Positions 52,489 through 61,217 of a stretch of 64,000 bases of DNA are shown here, piece by piece (position 1 is the stretch's first letter; each line of letters starts with the position of its first letter). The translations under genes and the position numbers were made by a program. The DNA is taken from NCBI GenBank assembly GCA_965203755.1, contig OZ241910.1, forward strand, positions 1,860,001-1,924,000. The letters run 5' to 3'. The DNA comes from UBA6055 sp965203755. GTDB taxonomy: Bacteria > Chloroflexota > Anaerolineae > Aggregatilineales > Phototrophicaceae. The notes beneath the pieces were generated by a model, which saw nothing but the letters and a program-made list of their open reading frames with translations, was not told where the DNA came from and did no database searches.

Positions 52489-52818
52489 ATGATACGATTC
52501 ACCCGCTTTACTCTGATTGGCGCGGTGATTGCCGCCCTTGTGTTTGCCGTCATGGCTTCGGCTTCTGGGACCTGGACGGCGCCGACAAAGATATGGATGA
52601 CGAGGATTCATCCGGCGGATCAACTTGCCGGTTTCTCCCCATCAGCTTATAGGATCGCAGGGCTAATCCCCCTGCGCTGCTTTTATTTGGCTGGGTTCAT
52701 AATTCGGATTCATCGGCGACCCGATTGGATACCGATCATCATCTGCTGGCAATTCATGCGCCGGGCGCAGGGCGATAATCTGCCCGCCAGTCAGACTGAT
52801 GTAAATCCATCCTCTTGA
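52489..52818 (+). CDS. Short exported frame with strong RBS, possibly frameshifted
   Basis: AAAAAGGAGAACCTGAC precedes the ATG, and the first 26 residues form a clear signal peptide (FTLIGAVIAALVFAVMASAS). The open frame then runs antisense through the end of the next gene, which is unlikely for a real protein. From about 52563 another frame reads DLDGADKDMDDEDSSGG and stops at 52652, just before a hairpin (52656-52676). A frameshift near 52560 would give an acidic exported peptide of about 54 residues. Product unknown. Confidence 0.35.
   Translation: MIRFTRFTLIGAVIAALVFAVMASASGTWTAPTKIWMTRIHPADQLAGFSPSAYRIAGLIPLRCFYLAGFIIRIHRRPDWIPIIICWQFMRRAQGDNLPASQTDVNPSS
52656..52684 (+). terminator. 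Terminator hairpin between convergent genes
   Basis: CGCAGGG (52656-52662) pairs with CCCTGCG (52670-52676), followed by CTGCTTTT. It spans the stop codon of the minus-strand gene and would end the plus-strand small exported frame. Confidence 0.6.
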
Positions 52819-53964
52819 ATTGACGGCGACAGCAAGCGGATGCTGGGGGAAGATGCCCCAGCCCTGTTCGCTTAGGGTGATGACGTGCTGCGAGAAATAA
52901 CCATCGCCATCATAAGGTTCAAACGCCGGTTTCAAACTTTCATAACGATAGGGAATTAACAGCGTGACGCCGAGCGGCTGATTGTGTTCATCAAAGTGGA
53001 TCATCACCACCTTGTAGCCGACAAAGTTGGTTTGGGTGGGTTCGCCGCCAAGCGCCACAATCAGCGTATCCGCGGTGCCGGGCAGGGTGGCATAGGGGTA
53101 GGCTGCCAGACTGACCGGCGCGGCTCCAGAGCCAAACAGCAGGCGCGGCTGGATGCTTTGGTCACAGTCCATTTCATCCGATGGCATGTTGATATGGTCT
53201 TTGCCGAGACAGTAAGGGAATCCATACCAGCCGCCGGGCTCAACCAGATTCAGTTCATCCAGGGCGCCCTGTTTGATTTTGCGCGGGGAACTGTCCAGAG
53301 TCCATAACTGGCCGCGGTAAAAGGCGACATCGGCCGGCTGGCGGAAGCCGGCGGCGACAATCCGCCGGTCATGGCCATCCAGGGTCATGCTAAGAATGGC
53401 GCCGCGCTCCGCTTCGTCAAATTCGCAATTCTCGCAGGGCGCGCCGACCGCGACATAGAGGCGGTCATCATCTCCGACTGCCATGCCACCGGTCCAAAAG
53501 CCGCTGCCACTTGGTAAATCGGCGGCAATCCGCGTTTTTTCGCCCTGGTCGGAGATGCGATAGATGTTCGCGCCGCCGGACACGTACAGTTCGCCGGCGT
53601 GGTATGCCAGTCCATTTGGCAGGGTGAGGCCGGCGGCGAAGGTCTCCATCGTATCAGGATAATCATCGCTGTTAGTATCGCGGACAGCCATAACCTGGCC
53701 GGTCAGCGGGCGCGTCGCATAGAGAGTCCCGTCCGGCGCGGCCGCCAGCGCGGTAAATGCCAGCGGCTCCATCTGTGGGTCATCTACCACGTTCTCGACG
53801 CACCAGCGCTGGTTATCGACGAACAGAGCGCCCTGGACGACGGCGGGACGCAGCGAACATTTGCCCAGTTCCGCCTGCTGCGCCTGCCCGACAAACGGGA
53901 AACCGCCGAGCAGGATGCACAAAGCAGCCAAGGTTTGCCGCTTTAATAGCGCAGTGACAGACAT
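52663..53964 (-). CDS. Sorbosone-dehydrogenase-like exported beta-propeller protein
   Basis: A 433-residue exported protein with an N-terminal signal (QTLAALCILLGGFPFVGQAQ) and a six-bladed propeller: FTALAAAPDGTLYATRPLTG, LPNGLAYHAGELYVSGGANI, MAVGDDDRLYVAVGAPCENC, ADVAFYRGQLWTLDSSPR, VAVNSRGWIYISLTGGQII. It resembles PQQ-dependent glucose/sorbosone dehydrogenase-family proteins; activity is not assured because the cofactor residues cannot be verified. The start overlaps the end of the DDAH gene by 22 bases, so they share a transcript. Confidence 0.8.
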   Translation of the reverse strand: MSVTALLKRQTLAALCILLGGFPFVGQAQQAELGKCSLRPAVVQGALFVDNQRWCVENVVDDPQMEPLAFTALAAAPDGTLYATRPLTGQVMAVRDTNSDDYPDTMETFAAGLTLPNGLAYHAGELYVSGGANIYRISDQGEKTRIAADLPSGSGFWTGGMAVGDDDRLYVAVGAPCENCEFDEAERGAILSMTLDGHDRRIVAAGFRQPADVAFYRGQLWTLDSSPRKIKQGALDELNLVEPGGWYGFPYCLGKDHINMPSDEMDCDQSIQPRLLFGSGAAPVSLAAYPYATLPGTADTLIVALGGEPTQTNFVGYKVVMIHFDEHNQPLGVTLLIPYRYESLKPAFEPYDGDGYFSQHVITLSEQGWGIFPQHPLAVAVNSRGWIYISLTGGQIIALRPAHELPADDDRYPIGSPMNPNYEPSQIKAAQGD

Positions 53965-54725
53965 GTCAAGCCACCATCCATCTTCCGAAATTCACTCATG
54001 TCCAAAGGGACAACACAGCCATGATGCTTCATGGCCGCTTGATGCGCCTGTGGACAGCCGGCGGCGATAAACAGCGTATCGTTGACGGGCATGACATCGG
54101 CGGCATAGCCTTCTTCGGCCGGCAAGGCGATCACCTCGGCCCAAGAGAGATCGAAATCCGTGGTCAGCGCCGGGTCATGGATCAGCACATTGGGCGCGAG
54201 TTCGGTCAAGCCGCTTTTCAGATGCAAGACGCCCGCGAATGGCAGGGCATCCACCCGAATATCGGCTTTGACTGTCTGCAAAGCCTGGCGCAGCGCTTCC
54301 ACCCCCGCCTGATTGGTCCGCTGCGACAGCCCGACCAGCACGCGGTCAGCACAGATGAGGACATCGCCGCCGTCGATTCGGGCATCGGCCGGCGCTTCTA
54401 TGATGCGTAAATCCGCCAGATGCGCCTGGAGTGACTCGGCTTCGTCCGCTCGTTCCGGCGCTGCCGACCGACAGCGAAATGCCAGGTCATGGAAAATAAC
54501 AAAAGGGTCTTCTACAAAATGTCCATCGGGAAAACGTTCATCGGCAGGCAGAACCTTCACCTTCAGGCGGCAATCGCGCAATGCCTGAATATAGGTCTGG
54601 TGCTGCTGCATGGCTTTGTCATAATCGGGCTTGCCAAGATGCGCCGACAGGGTGAGGCCGGCGGCAAAATTGGCGGCCGGGCGCCGCGCCAGAATGCGGG
54701 TAACGGGCGGGAGCAGGTGTGTCAT
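53943..54725 (-). CDS. Dimethylarginine dimethylaminohydrolase / amidinotransferase-family protein
   Basis: A 260-residue guanidino-modifying enzyme. The family signatures are FPDGHFVEDPFVIF, ARIDGGDVLICADRVLVGLS, the catalytic His in GVLHLKSGLTELAPN, and the C-terminal GGLTCLSLRY with the catalytic Cys. It should hydrolyse methylated arginines or a related amidine to citrulline-type products. Length and the C-terminal LTCLSLRY are typical of DDAH. It leads an operon with the propeller protein. Confidence 0.9.
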   Translation of the reverse strand: MTHLLPPVTRILARRPAANFAAGLTLSAHLGKPDYDKAMQQHQTYIQALRDCRLKVKVLPADERFPDGHFVEDPFVIFHDLAFRCRSAAPERADEAESLQAHLADLRIIEAPADARIDGGDVLICADRVLVGLSQRTNQAGVEALRQALQTVKADIRVDALPFAGVLHLKSGLTELAPNVLIHDPALTTDFDLSWAEVIALPAEEGYAADVMPVNDTLFIAAGCPQAHQAAMKHHGCVVPLDMSEFRKMDGGLTCLSLRY

Positions 54726-54869
54726 GGCTGGGTCGCTTCTGCTTGCTGGTCAGGATGATGATATCTTAGCCAAAAATTCGACCTGAAGGTATTGCCGCCG
54801 TCAGAATTCCTGTTCATATTTCAGCGATTCCCCATTAAAATGAATAAACGGGGAATTGCGGGGCAGCTT

Positions 54870-56738
54870 ATGTTAGACCATCCCAAGTATCAATTTGATG
54901 TCGAGGCACACCGCGAGCAGTTGATCCCCCTGCTCAAAGTGATACTCGCGAGTCCGCAGCGCCTAAGTTCGCGCCAGCATCAGCAGCTGATGCGCCGGCA
55001 TCCCAAGCCGGGCGGCGAAGGCTTCTACAGCCTTGCCAATCTGGTCGATGCCTGGCGCGCCTTTGCCGGACAAGAGGGCCTGCCGGACTATAACGAAGCG
55101 CTGCTGCACAAACTGCGCCGCAAACCGGTGCGAACCATGTCAGGGGTCACGCCGGTGACCCTGCTGACCAAGCCGTTCCCGTGTCCGGGCGAGTGCATCT
55201 TCTGCCCTAATGATGTCCGCATGCCCAAAAGCTATCTGGCGGATGAGCCCGGCGCGCAGCGCGCCGAAAAGAACGCCTTTGACCCCTATTTGCAGACCTG
55301 GATGCGCTTGCAGACCTACCGCAGTCTGGGACATTCGACTGATAAAATCGAAATTATCATTCTTGGCGGCACCTGGTCATTTTATCCGGAGACGTATCAA
55401 ATCTGGTTTGTCAAACGCATCTTCGACGCCCTGCGCGATTTTGGAAATGGCATTGACCGCCGTCATGAGGTCGCTGCGGCGCTGCGTCAAAAGTCAATGT
55501 TTGGCGGCGAGAGCATCAGCCAGGTAAGCATCCAGGGCGCGGCAATGGCGGCATCTTACAATCAAGTGGTGCAGCATATCTATGCTGATGAGATCTATCG
55601 TTCGCGCGGGCTGGCGCAGGAGATCGCCGCCGGACTGCAAGAGCGCAGCGCCGTTGATGAATACGCGACCTGGGAAGAGCTTGAAGCGGCGCATCGGGAA
55701 AATGAAACCGCCAGCTGCCGCGCCGTCGGCTTGGTTATCGAAACGCGCCCCGATCATATCAGCGCAGATGAGGTGATGCGGGTACGGCGATTGGGCTGCA
55801 CCAAGGTGCAAATCGGCTTTCAGAGCTTGAATGACAGCGTCCTTGAGCTAAACAAGCGCGGTCACGATGTCGCTGCCACCCGCCGCGCCGTCAGGCTGCT
55901 GCGCCAGGCCGGCTTCAAAATTCATGCCCACTGGATGCCCAACCTTTACGGCTCATCGCCGGCGGCTGATCTTGCCGATTATCAAAAGCTCTTTGCCGAC
56001 CCCGATTTCCGCCCGGATGAACTGAAAATCTATCCCTGCTCATTGATTGAAAGCGCTGAACTCATGCAGCAGTATCAGACAGGCGAATGGCAGCCTTACA
56101 GCCGCGAAGAACTCTTGGGCTTGCTGACTGACTGCTTCAAACAGACGCCGGAATACTGCCGCTTGACCCGCGTCATCCGCGACATACCCGGCGCCGATAT
56201 TGTCGATGGCAGCAAGATAACAAACTTTCGGCAGCTGGTGGAAGCTGAACTGCGGCGGCAGGGCATCCGCAGCGCCGATATCCGCGCCCGCGAAATCCGA
56301 CGGAAGCCGGTCACCGGCGCCGACCTGCATCTGGACAGCCTAAGCTATACATCAAGCATAGGTCAGGAAATTTTCTTGCAGTATATCACGGACAAGCGCG
56401 ACATCGCCGGCTTCCTGCGCCTGTCCCTGCCCAATGCCGCGCCTTTGGTGGATGAACTGGCTGGCTGCGCCGTCATCCGCGAGGTGCATGTTTATGGCTT
56501 GGCGATTGGGATCGGGGCGGCGATGGCTGGGCGGGCGCAGCATCTTGGACTGGGGACGAAGCTGATTGAAAAAGCTGTTGAAATCGCGCGGGCACAAGGG
56601 TATTCCCGGCTGGCTGTGATTTCCTCGGTAGGCACCCGCGAGTATTATCGCCAACGGGGTTTCATGGACGGCGAGTTGTATCAAATTCGCCCGCTTGGGA
56701 TCCATGACCGGCGAAATTTGTCCAATCCGATAGAATAG
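54870..56738 (+). CDS. Elp3 family tRNA U34 carboxymethyltransferase (radical SAM/GNAT)
   Basis: About 622 residues. An N-terminal helical tRNA-binding part (RRKPVRTMSGVTPVTLLTKP) precedes the radical SAM core with CPGECIFCP (CX3CX2C), EIIILGGTWSFYPETYQ and KVQIGFQSLNDSVLELNKRGH. Next comes the zinc-domain region, and a C-terminal GNAT domain (REVHVYGLAIGIGAA, HLGLGTKLIEKAVEIA, VISSVGTREYYRQRGF). It adds a carboxymethyl group to wobble uridine using acetyl-CoA and SAM. Bacterial Elp3 is known from Chloroflexota such as Dehalococcoides. ATG 54840 is an alternative start. Confidence 0.94.
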   Translation: MLDHPKYQFDVEAHREQLIPLLKVILASPQRLSSRQHQQLMRRHPKPGGEGFYSLANLVDAWRAFAGQEGLPDYNEALLHKLRRKPVRTMSGVTPVTLLTKPFPCPGECIFCPNDVRMPKSYLADEPGAQRAEKNAFDPYLQTWMRLQTYRSLGHSTDKIEIIILGGTWSFYPETYQIWFVKRIFDALRDFGNGIDRRHEVAAALRQKSMFGGESISQVSIQGAAMAASYNQVVQHIYADEIYRSRGLAQEIAAGLQERSAVDEYATWEELEAAHRENETASCRAVGLVIETRPDHISADEVMRVRRLGCTKVQIGFQSLNDSVLELNKRGHDVAATRRAVRLLRQAGFKIHAHWMPNLYGSSPAADLADYQKLFADPDFRPDELKIYPCSLIESAELMQQYQTGEWQPYSREELLGLLTDCFKQTPEYCRLTRVIRDIPGADIVDGSKITNFRQLVEAELRRQGIRSADIRAREIRRKPVTGADLHLDSLSYTSSIGQEIFLQYITDKRDIAGFLRLSLPNAAPLVDELAGCAVIREVHVYGLAIGIGAAMAGRAQHLGLGTKLIEKAVEIARAQGYSRLAVISSVGTREYYRQRGFMDGELYQIRPLGIHDRRNLSNPIE

Positions 56739-56798
56739 CTGCTAGATGACAGCATCGGCGGCCGGCATGCCGCATCGTTTGATGAACGGGATGGACAG

Positions 56799-57416
56799 AT
56801 GAGAACAGTCGATGTGATTCAAGGCAGCGGCAGCCGCAGCCAGACTTTGCGGCTGTTGATGCTGATGATTATTGCTGGCACTTTTCCATTCTATTGCCTC
56901 GGTGTCATCATTATCGGCAGCGCGCCGGTCGAAGGTGTCGAAGCCATCCAGCAGCATACCGAAGTCAGCGATGCGACATTTACGCCGTTGGGCGCTGATA
57001 TTACCCCCTCGGCAACGCCAAGCCCGCATCCCACGCCGGTTGTGACTCCGACGCCGGTCATCATCCTGCGGCCGACGCCTTATCAATTTGTTCCGCCGCC
57101 CACCCTGGTCTCGACCAGCACGGCGGCGCAGACCGTCGTGACCGCCGCAGCCGGCGGCCGCGATGCCGACAGCGACGGGATTTTGGATGACGCTGACCGC
57201 TGTCCAAATGAGTTTGGCTATGCCGACAGCAATGGCTGCCCTGATCTTGAGGATGAGGATCGCGACGGAATCCGCGGCGATGCCGATGTCTGTCCTAACG
57301 AATATGCGCCGGAAAGCCAGCGCGGCTGCCGCGATTTTGACGATGACGGCTTGGACTCCTCCCTGGATGCCTGCCCAAGTGAGGCCGGACCGGCCTCCAA
57401 CCGCGGCTGCCCATAA
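56799..57416 (+). CDS. Membrane-anchored protein with thrombospondin type 3-like calcium repeats
   Basis: A 205-residue protein with one membrane helix (LRLLMLMIIAGTFPFYCLGV), a Thr/Pro linker of about 60 residues and three Asp-rich TSP3-like repeats: DADSDGILDDADRCPNEFGY, DEDRDGIRGDADVCPNEYAP, DFDDDGLDSSLDACPSEAGP. Each has the DxDxDG loop and a Cys followed by Pro. They should bind calcium and form a rigid extracellular stalk. It follows Elp3 by 60 bases, on its own start signals. No catalytic domain is present. Confidence 0.85.
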   Translation: MRTVDVIQGSGSRSQTLRLLMLMIIAGTFPFYCLGVIIIGSAPVEGVEAIQQHTEVSDATFTPLGADITPSATPSPHPTPVVTPTPVIILRPTPYQFVPPPTLVSTSTAAQTVVTAAAGGRDADSDGILDDADRCPNEFGYADSNGCPDLEDEDRDGIRGDADVCPNEYAPESQRGCRDFDDDGLDSSLDACPSEAGPASNRGCP

Positions 57417-57555
57417 CCGGCTTCCGCCGCCGGCGGGCGCAAGGCGGCGCATTTCGGACGCGTCCGTTTTGGACTGCTGCTGGGCTTGTTTCCGTCAGCC
57501 GCGATTTGAGGTATGATGGAGTCGATTTGAAAATTATCTTGTTAAGGAAAGAAAG

Positions 57556-58734
57556 ATGACCATTCTAGATCAAGCCAAAGCGATGACGGAGCAGCTTGTT
57601 GCCTGGCGGCGGGACATTCACCGGCGCCCCGAACTTGGCTTTGAGGAAGAGCGCACTTCGCGGCTGGTAGCTGATTCCCTGCGCGAAATGGGGATCGAGA
57701 CTGAAGTCGGGGTGGCCGAAACCGGCGTGGTGGCGCGGATTGGCGCCGGCCGACCGGCGGTCGGGATACGCGCCGATATGGATGCCCTGCCGATTGACGA
57801 AGCCAACGACGTTCCCTACAAATCGCAGACGCCCGGCTTGATGCACGCCTGCGGCCACGATGCCCACACCTCGATTTTGCTGGGCGCCGCCAAGCTGCTG
57901 AATGACATGCCGGACCGGCCGGTCGGGGAGATTCGGCTGCTGTTCCAGCCCAGCGAAGAAAAATGGCGCCCGCAGGACGGCCACAGCGGCGGCAGCCTGA
58001 TGGTCGAGCAGAAGGCTTTGGACGGGCTCGATGCGGTGATTGCCTGCCACGTCGCCAGTGAGACTCCAGTTGGCATGGTGCAGGTGTGCGACGGTTTTTC
58101 GCTGGCGGCGCCCGACAGCTTTGAAGCCAAAATCATCGGCGAGGGAACGCATGGCGCATCGCCGCATCATGGACTTGATCCGATTTGGCTGCAAGCGCAG
58201 GTCGTGAATGCCTTGCAGGCGATTCGCTCGCGCCGCCGCAATCCAACCGAACGTTCGGTGGTCACGATTGGCGCGGTTCACGCCGGCGCAGCCCCCAATG
58301 TGATCCCCAATGAAGTCTTGATGCTGGGCACCATCCGCACCTTTGAAGAAGCGGCGCGCGATGAGATTCATCATCTGGTAGACGAGGCTTTTGCGCTGGC
58401 GCGGCACTTCGGCGGGGATTATGAATTGAAGATATCCAAGGGCTATCCCTCATTGTATAACGACCCGGAGGTATCAGAACTGATGCGGCAAGTCGGCAGG
58501 GAACTGCTTGGCGCGGAAAACTCAAGTGAAGGCGCGCCGATTATGGCCGGCGAGGACTTCGCCTATATGACGCAGCAGGCGCCCGGCGCCATGATGCGGC
58601 TCGGCGCCAAGCTGGACGATATCAACCGGCCGCATCACAGCCCCATCTTTGATATCCACGAAGGCTGCCTGCCGATTGGGGTCGGGGTGCTGGCAGAAAG
58701 CGCCCTGCGCCTGCTTCGGCGGCATGGAGGCTGA
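57556..58734 (+). CDS. M20 family amidohydrolase (IAA-amino acid/N-acyl amino acid hydrolase type)
   Basis: A 392-residue metallohydrolase. It has WRRDIHRRPELGFEEERTS, VGIRADMDALPIDE, MHACGHDAHTSILLGAA with metal-binding Cys and His, LLFQPSEEK with the catalytic Glu region, GEGTHGASPHHGLDPI in the dimerisation domain, and IMAGEDFAYMTQQAPGAMMRLG near the C-terminus. It should remove acyl groups from amino acids, peptides or analogous amides. AAGGAAAG precedes the ATG. Confidence 0.93.
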   Translation: MTILDQAKAMTEQLVAWRRDIHRRPELGFEEERTSRLVADSLREMGIETEVGVAETGVVARIGAGRPAVGIRADMDALPIDEANDVPYKSQTPGLMHACGHDAHTSILLGAAKLLNDMPDRPVGEIRLLFQPSEEKWRPQDGHSGGSLMVEQKALDGLDAVIACHVASETPVGMVQVCDGFSLAAPDSFEAKIIGEGTHGASPHHGLDPIWLQAQVVNALQAIRSRRRNPTERSVVTIGAVHAGAAPNVIPNEVLMLGTIRTFEEAARDEIHHLVDEAFALARHFGGDYELKISKGYPSLYNDPEVSELMRQVGRELLGAENSSEGAPIMAGEDFAYMTQQAPGAMMRLGAKLDDINRPHHSPIFDIHEGCLPIGVGVLAESALRLLRRHGG

Positions 58735-58752
58735 TGAAAACAGTCGAATCCA

Positions 58753-60552
58753 ATGTCGCTGACCTTCAAACGAACCGCCATTTTCCAATGGCTCCTTGCT
58801 GCGCTGTCGCTTGCGCCGCTGGTTCTCTATGCGTATTTAGGGCAGTTCAGCCGTCTCATCGCTGACGACTATTGTTATTTTACATCGGGTCAGGCACGCG
58901 GCGCTTGGGGGGGTATGCTCCGCTCTTATCACCGTGTCTCCAGCGGGTATGCTGGTGACTTCTTGGTGCATGCGCTTGCGCCGCTCGGCGACCTTGCTCC
59001 CAGGATGGCGCCGGCGCTGATGATCGCATTATGGATGGTCGGATTATCCGGGCTGGTCTTTCAGGTCTTGACTTATTTGAAGATAAACGATTCGCGGCGG
59101 GCGCTTGCTGTCGCCATTTCCGCATTCATTGTCGCCGCCAGCATCCATGCCTTTTATTCGCCGCAGTCGTTTTATTGGCTCGAAGCCGCCATAAGTTACA
59201 CCCTGATGCCAGTCCTGCTCGCGATTTACATGGCGCTGGCGCTTTGGCTGCGGTCGAGACTGTTCGTATGGGGGATCATCGCTGGCGCGGCGCTTTGTTT
59301 CATCAGCGCCGGCATGTCCGAGATGTCTTTGGTGTTCCAGCTGGCTTTTCTCACGTTTTGTCTGCTGATGATCGTTGTGCTGGCGCAGCCTTCTGCCCGC
59401 CGCTCGTATATGCTTGTTTTTGGAGCCGGCTGGCTGGGGACGCTGGGCAGTTTGGTCATTCAGTTGAGTTCGCCTGGCGCTGCGAGGCGGGCGGGAGATC
59501 TTGGGACGCGCATGGATCAACCGTATTGGATAGAGACCTTAGCATCGGAAACATGGCATCGGATCAAGGACTATATTCAAGAGCCGCAAGTCTTTCTTGG
59601 CTTTGTCATGCTGATGGGAGTGGGGTTGCTGGTCATGCTCGTCAAATACCAGCCACAGCCGGCATCCAAAACATCAAAACCGGCCAAGGTCGCCTTGCCG
59701 TCCCTATGGCTTGGCTTGATTTTCCAGCTGCTTTGGATTCCGCTGCTGTGGGGGCGCGAAAACGGCGGGCAGACGGCGGTTATCCTCAATGCCGCCTTCA
59801 TCTTGAGCTTTCTGGGTCTGCTTTGGCAGCGAAAGCGCATCAATGCCCAGCTGCAAAAACATGACCGCGGCCGGCTGACTGTCTACAGCGTCATAGCTTT
59901 GGTGCTCATTGTTGCGGTATTGTTTGCCATAACGCGGCAAAGCGTATTCTATCAGGAGACATCTCACTATCTGTTTATGAGTTTTATGGTCTTGGGCGGC
60001 ATGATAATATGGCAGATGTCATCCTTGATATCGACGGCCGCCGCCCGAAGATTCGGCTTGCTGGCGCTGCTTTCTTATGCGGTGTCTGTGGTCTGCATTG
60101 CAGCGATGACCGCTGTGGCTTTGTTCGGGCGCGGCTTTGTGCCACCGCGCATTCTGGCGCCCGGTGCCTGGATGCTGTCGCTGTCGGGTTTGATTTGGGG
60201 CGCTTATTTAGGCTATTTGATTAAAAGTCACCCGCCGCGGTCTCAAGTCCGAGTCTGGATCAGGCTGTTCAAGCTGATAAGCCTGGCGGCTGTGCTGATC
60301 ATCGCTGGTCACATCGCGCTGAATCAGGCGGCGCTGATACCCGATTTTCAGCTTTATGCCCGCGAGTGGGACGCCCGTCATCAGGACATCATCGCCCAGC
60401 GGGACCGCGGCCAAACGACCATTGAAGTCGCGCCGCTGACATTTGAACTGGTTGAGTATATTGGCCTCGACAAAACGCTGGCAGATTTTCCGACAAATGG
60501 CTGCGCCGCTCGTTATTATGGCGTGGATTCGATTGCTGTCGGGGATTCTTGA
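58753..60552 (+). CDS. DUF6056-like multi-pass membrane protein
   Basis: A 599-residue protein with about twelve membrane helices. The first loop holds LIADDYCYFTSGQARGAWGG, the ADDYCY pattern of DUF6056 glucosyltransferase-like GT-C proteins, followed by RVSSGYAGDF and a C-terminal soluble tail. The Asp-Asp in the first loop is where GT-C enzymes carry the catalytic acid. Substrate unknown. It follows the M20 gene by 18 bases. No sugar-nucleotide genes are adjacent. Confidence 0.75.
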   Translation: MSLTFKRTAIFQWLLAALSLAPLVLYAYLGQFSRLIADDYCYFTSGQARGAWGGMLRSYHRVSSGYAGDFLVHALAPLGDLAPRMAPALMIALWMVGLSGLVFQVLTYLKINDSRRALAVAISAFIVAASIHAFYSPQSFYWLEAAISYTLMPVLLAIYMALALWLRSRLFVWGIIAGAALCFISAGMSEMSLVFQLAFLTFCLLMIVVLAQPSARRSYMLVFGAGWLGTLGSLVIQLSSPGAARRAGDLGTRMDQPYWIETLASETWHRIKDYIQEPQVFLGFVMLMGVGLLVMLVKYQPQPASKTSKPAKVALPSLWLGLIFQLLWIPLLWGRENGGQTAVILNAAFILSFLGLLWQRKRINAQLQKHDRGRLTVYSVIALVLIVAVLFAITRQSVFYQETSHYLFMSFMVLGGMIIWQMSSLISTAAARRFGLLALLSYAVSVVCIAAMTAVALFGRGFVPPRILAPGAWMLSLSGLIWGAYLGYLIKSHPPRSQVRVWIRLFKLISLAAVLIIAGHIALNQAALIPDFQLYAREWDARHQDIIAQRDRGQTTIEVAPLTFELVEYIGLDKTLADFPTNGCAARYYGVDSIAVGDS

Positions 60553-60632
60553 GGTCCGGGCATTTTGACAGGGCTGGCAATATGTTTTATAGTCATCAAT
60601 ATGAGAGTTAGCCCAATCTAACGGGGGAGCAG

Positions 60633-61184
60633 ATGGAACCCAATCAGGAAGTCAAAAACATGGCAGCGGCGATGGCTTTGGTGGCGGCAGTCGCATTTGG
60701 CTTCAACGTTCTGGTCGTCCCGAACGCTGACCGGAACTTCATCGCCTGGGCCTTGGGCTTGCTGTTAGCGGCGGTCTTGCTCTGGATTTGGGCGCGCCGC
60801 GATGCGCTGGCGGAAAAGCGCGGTCAAGCGATGAAAGCGGCGCAGGAAGCCGCCCGCCATGCCGAAGCATTGGCAAAACAGGCTCGGGAACAAGCCGAAG
60901 CTGAACTTGAATCGGCCGCCGCCAAGGATGAACCCGACGACCTGTGCAAAATCGACGGCATTGGCCCAGTCTATCAGCAGCTTTTGCGGGATGCCGGTCT
61001 GGAAACCTTTGCCGCCATCGCCAGCAGGTCGCAGGCGGAGTTGACGGCGATTGTCCAAGCGGCCGGCAAACCGCGGCCGGCAAGCATCGAGACTTGGGCC
61101 GAACAGGCGGCCTACGCGGCCAAAGGCGATTGGGAAGGTTTGCGAAAGTTTCAGGATTCACTCGACAGCGGCCGCCGTCCATAA
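60633..61184 (+). CDS. Membrane-anchored helix-hairpin-helix protein
   Basis: A 183-residue protein. Two hydrophobic stretches (MALVAAVAFGFNVLVVP, FIAWALGLLLAAVLLWIWA) are followed by a charged coiled coil (residues about 55-100) and a C-terminal HhH-type domain: DDLCKIDGIGPVYQQLLRDAGLETFAAI. This resembles DUF4332/RuvA-like HhH domains that often bind DNA or form protein contacts. GGGGGAG precedes the ATG. It lies 33 bases before the PBP1-like gene and may be co-expressed. Confidence 0.8.
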   Translation: MEPNQEVKNMAAAMALVAAVAFGFNVLVVPNADRNFIAWALGLLLAAVLLWIWARRDALAEKRGQAMKAAQEAARHAEALAKQAREQAEAELESAAAKDEPDDLCKIDGIGPVYQQLLRDAGLETFAAIASRSQAELTAIVQAAGKPRPASIETWAEQAAYAAKGDWEGLRKFQDSLDSGRRP

Positions 61185-61217
61185 AGCATCCCGCCGCTGC
61201 AAGCTCAAGGACAGCGC

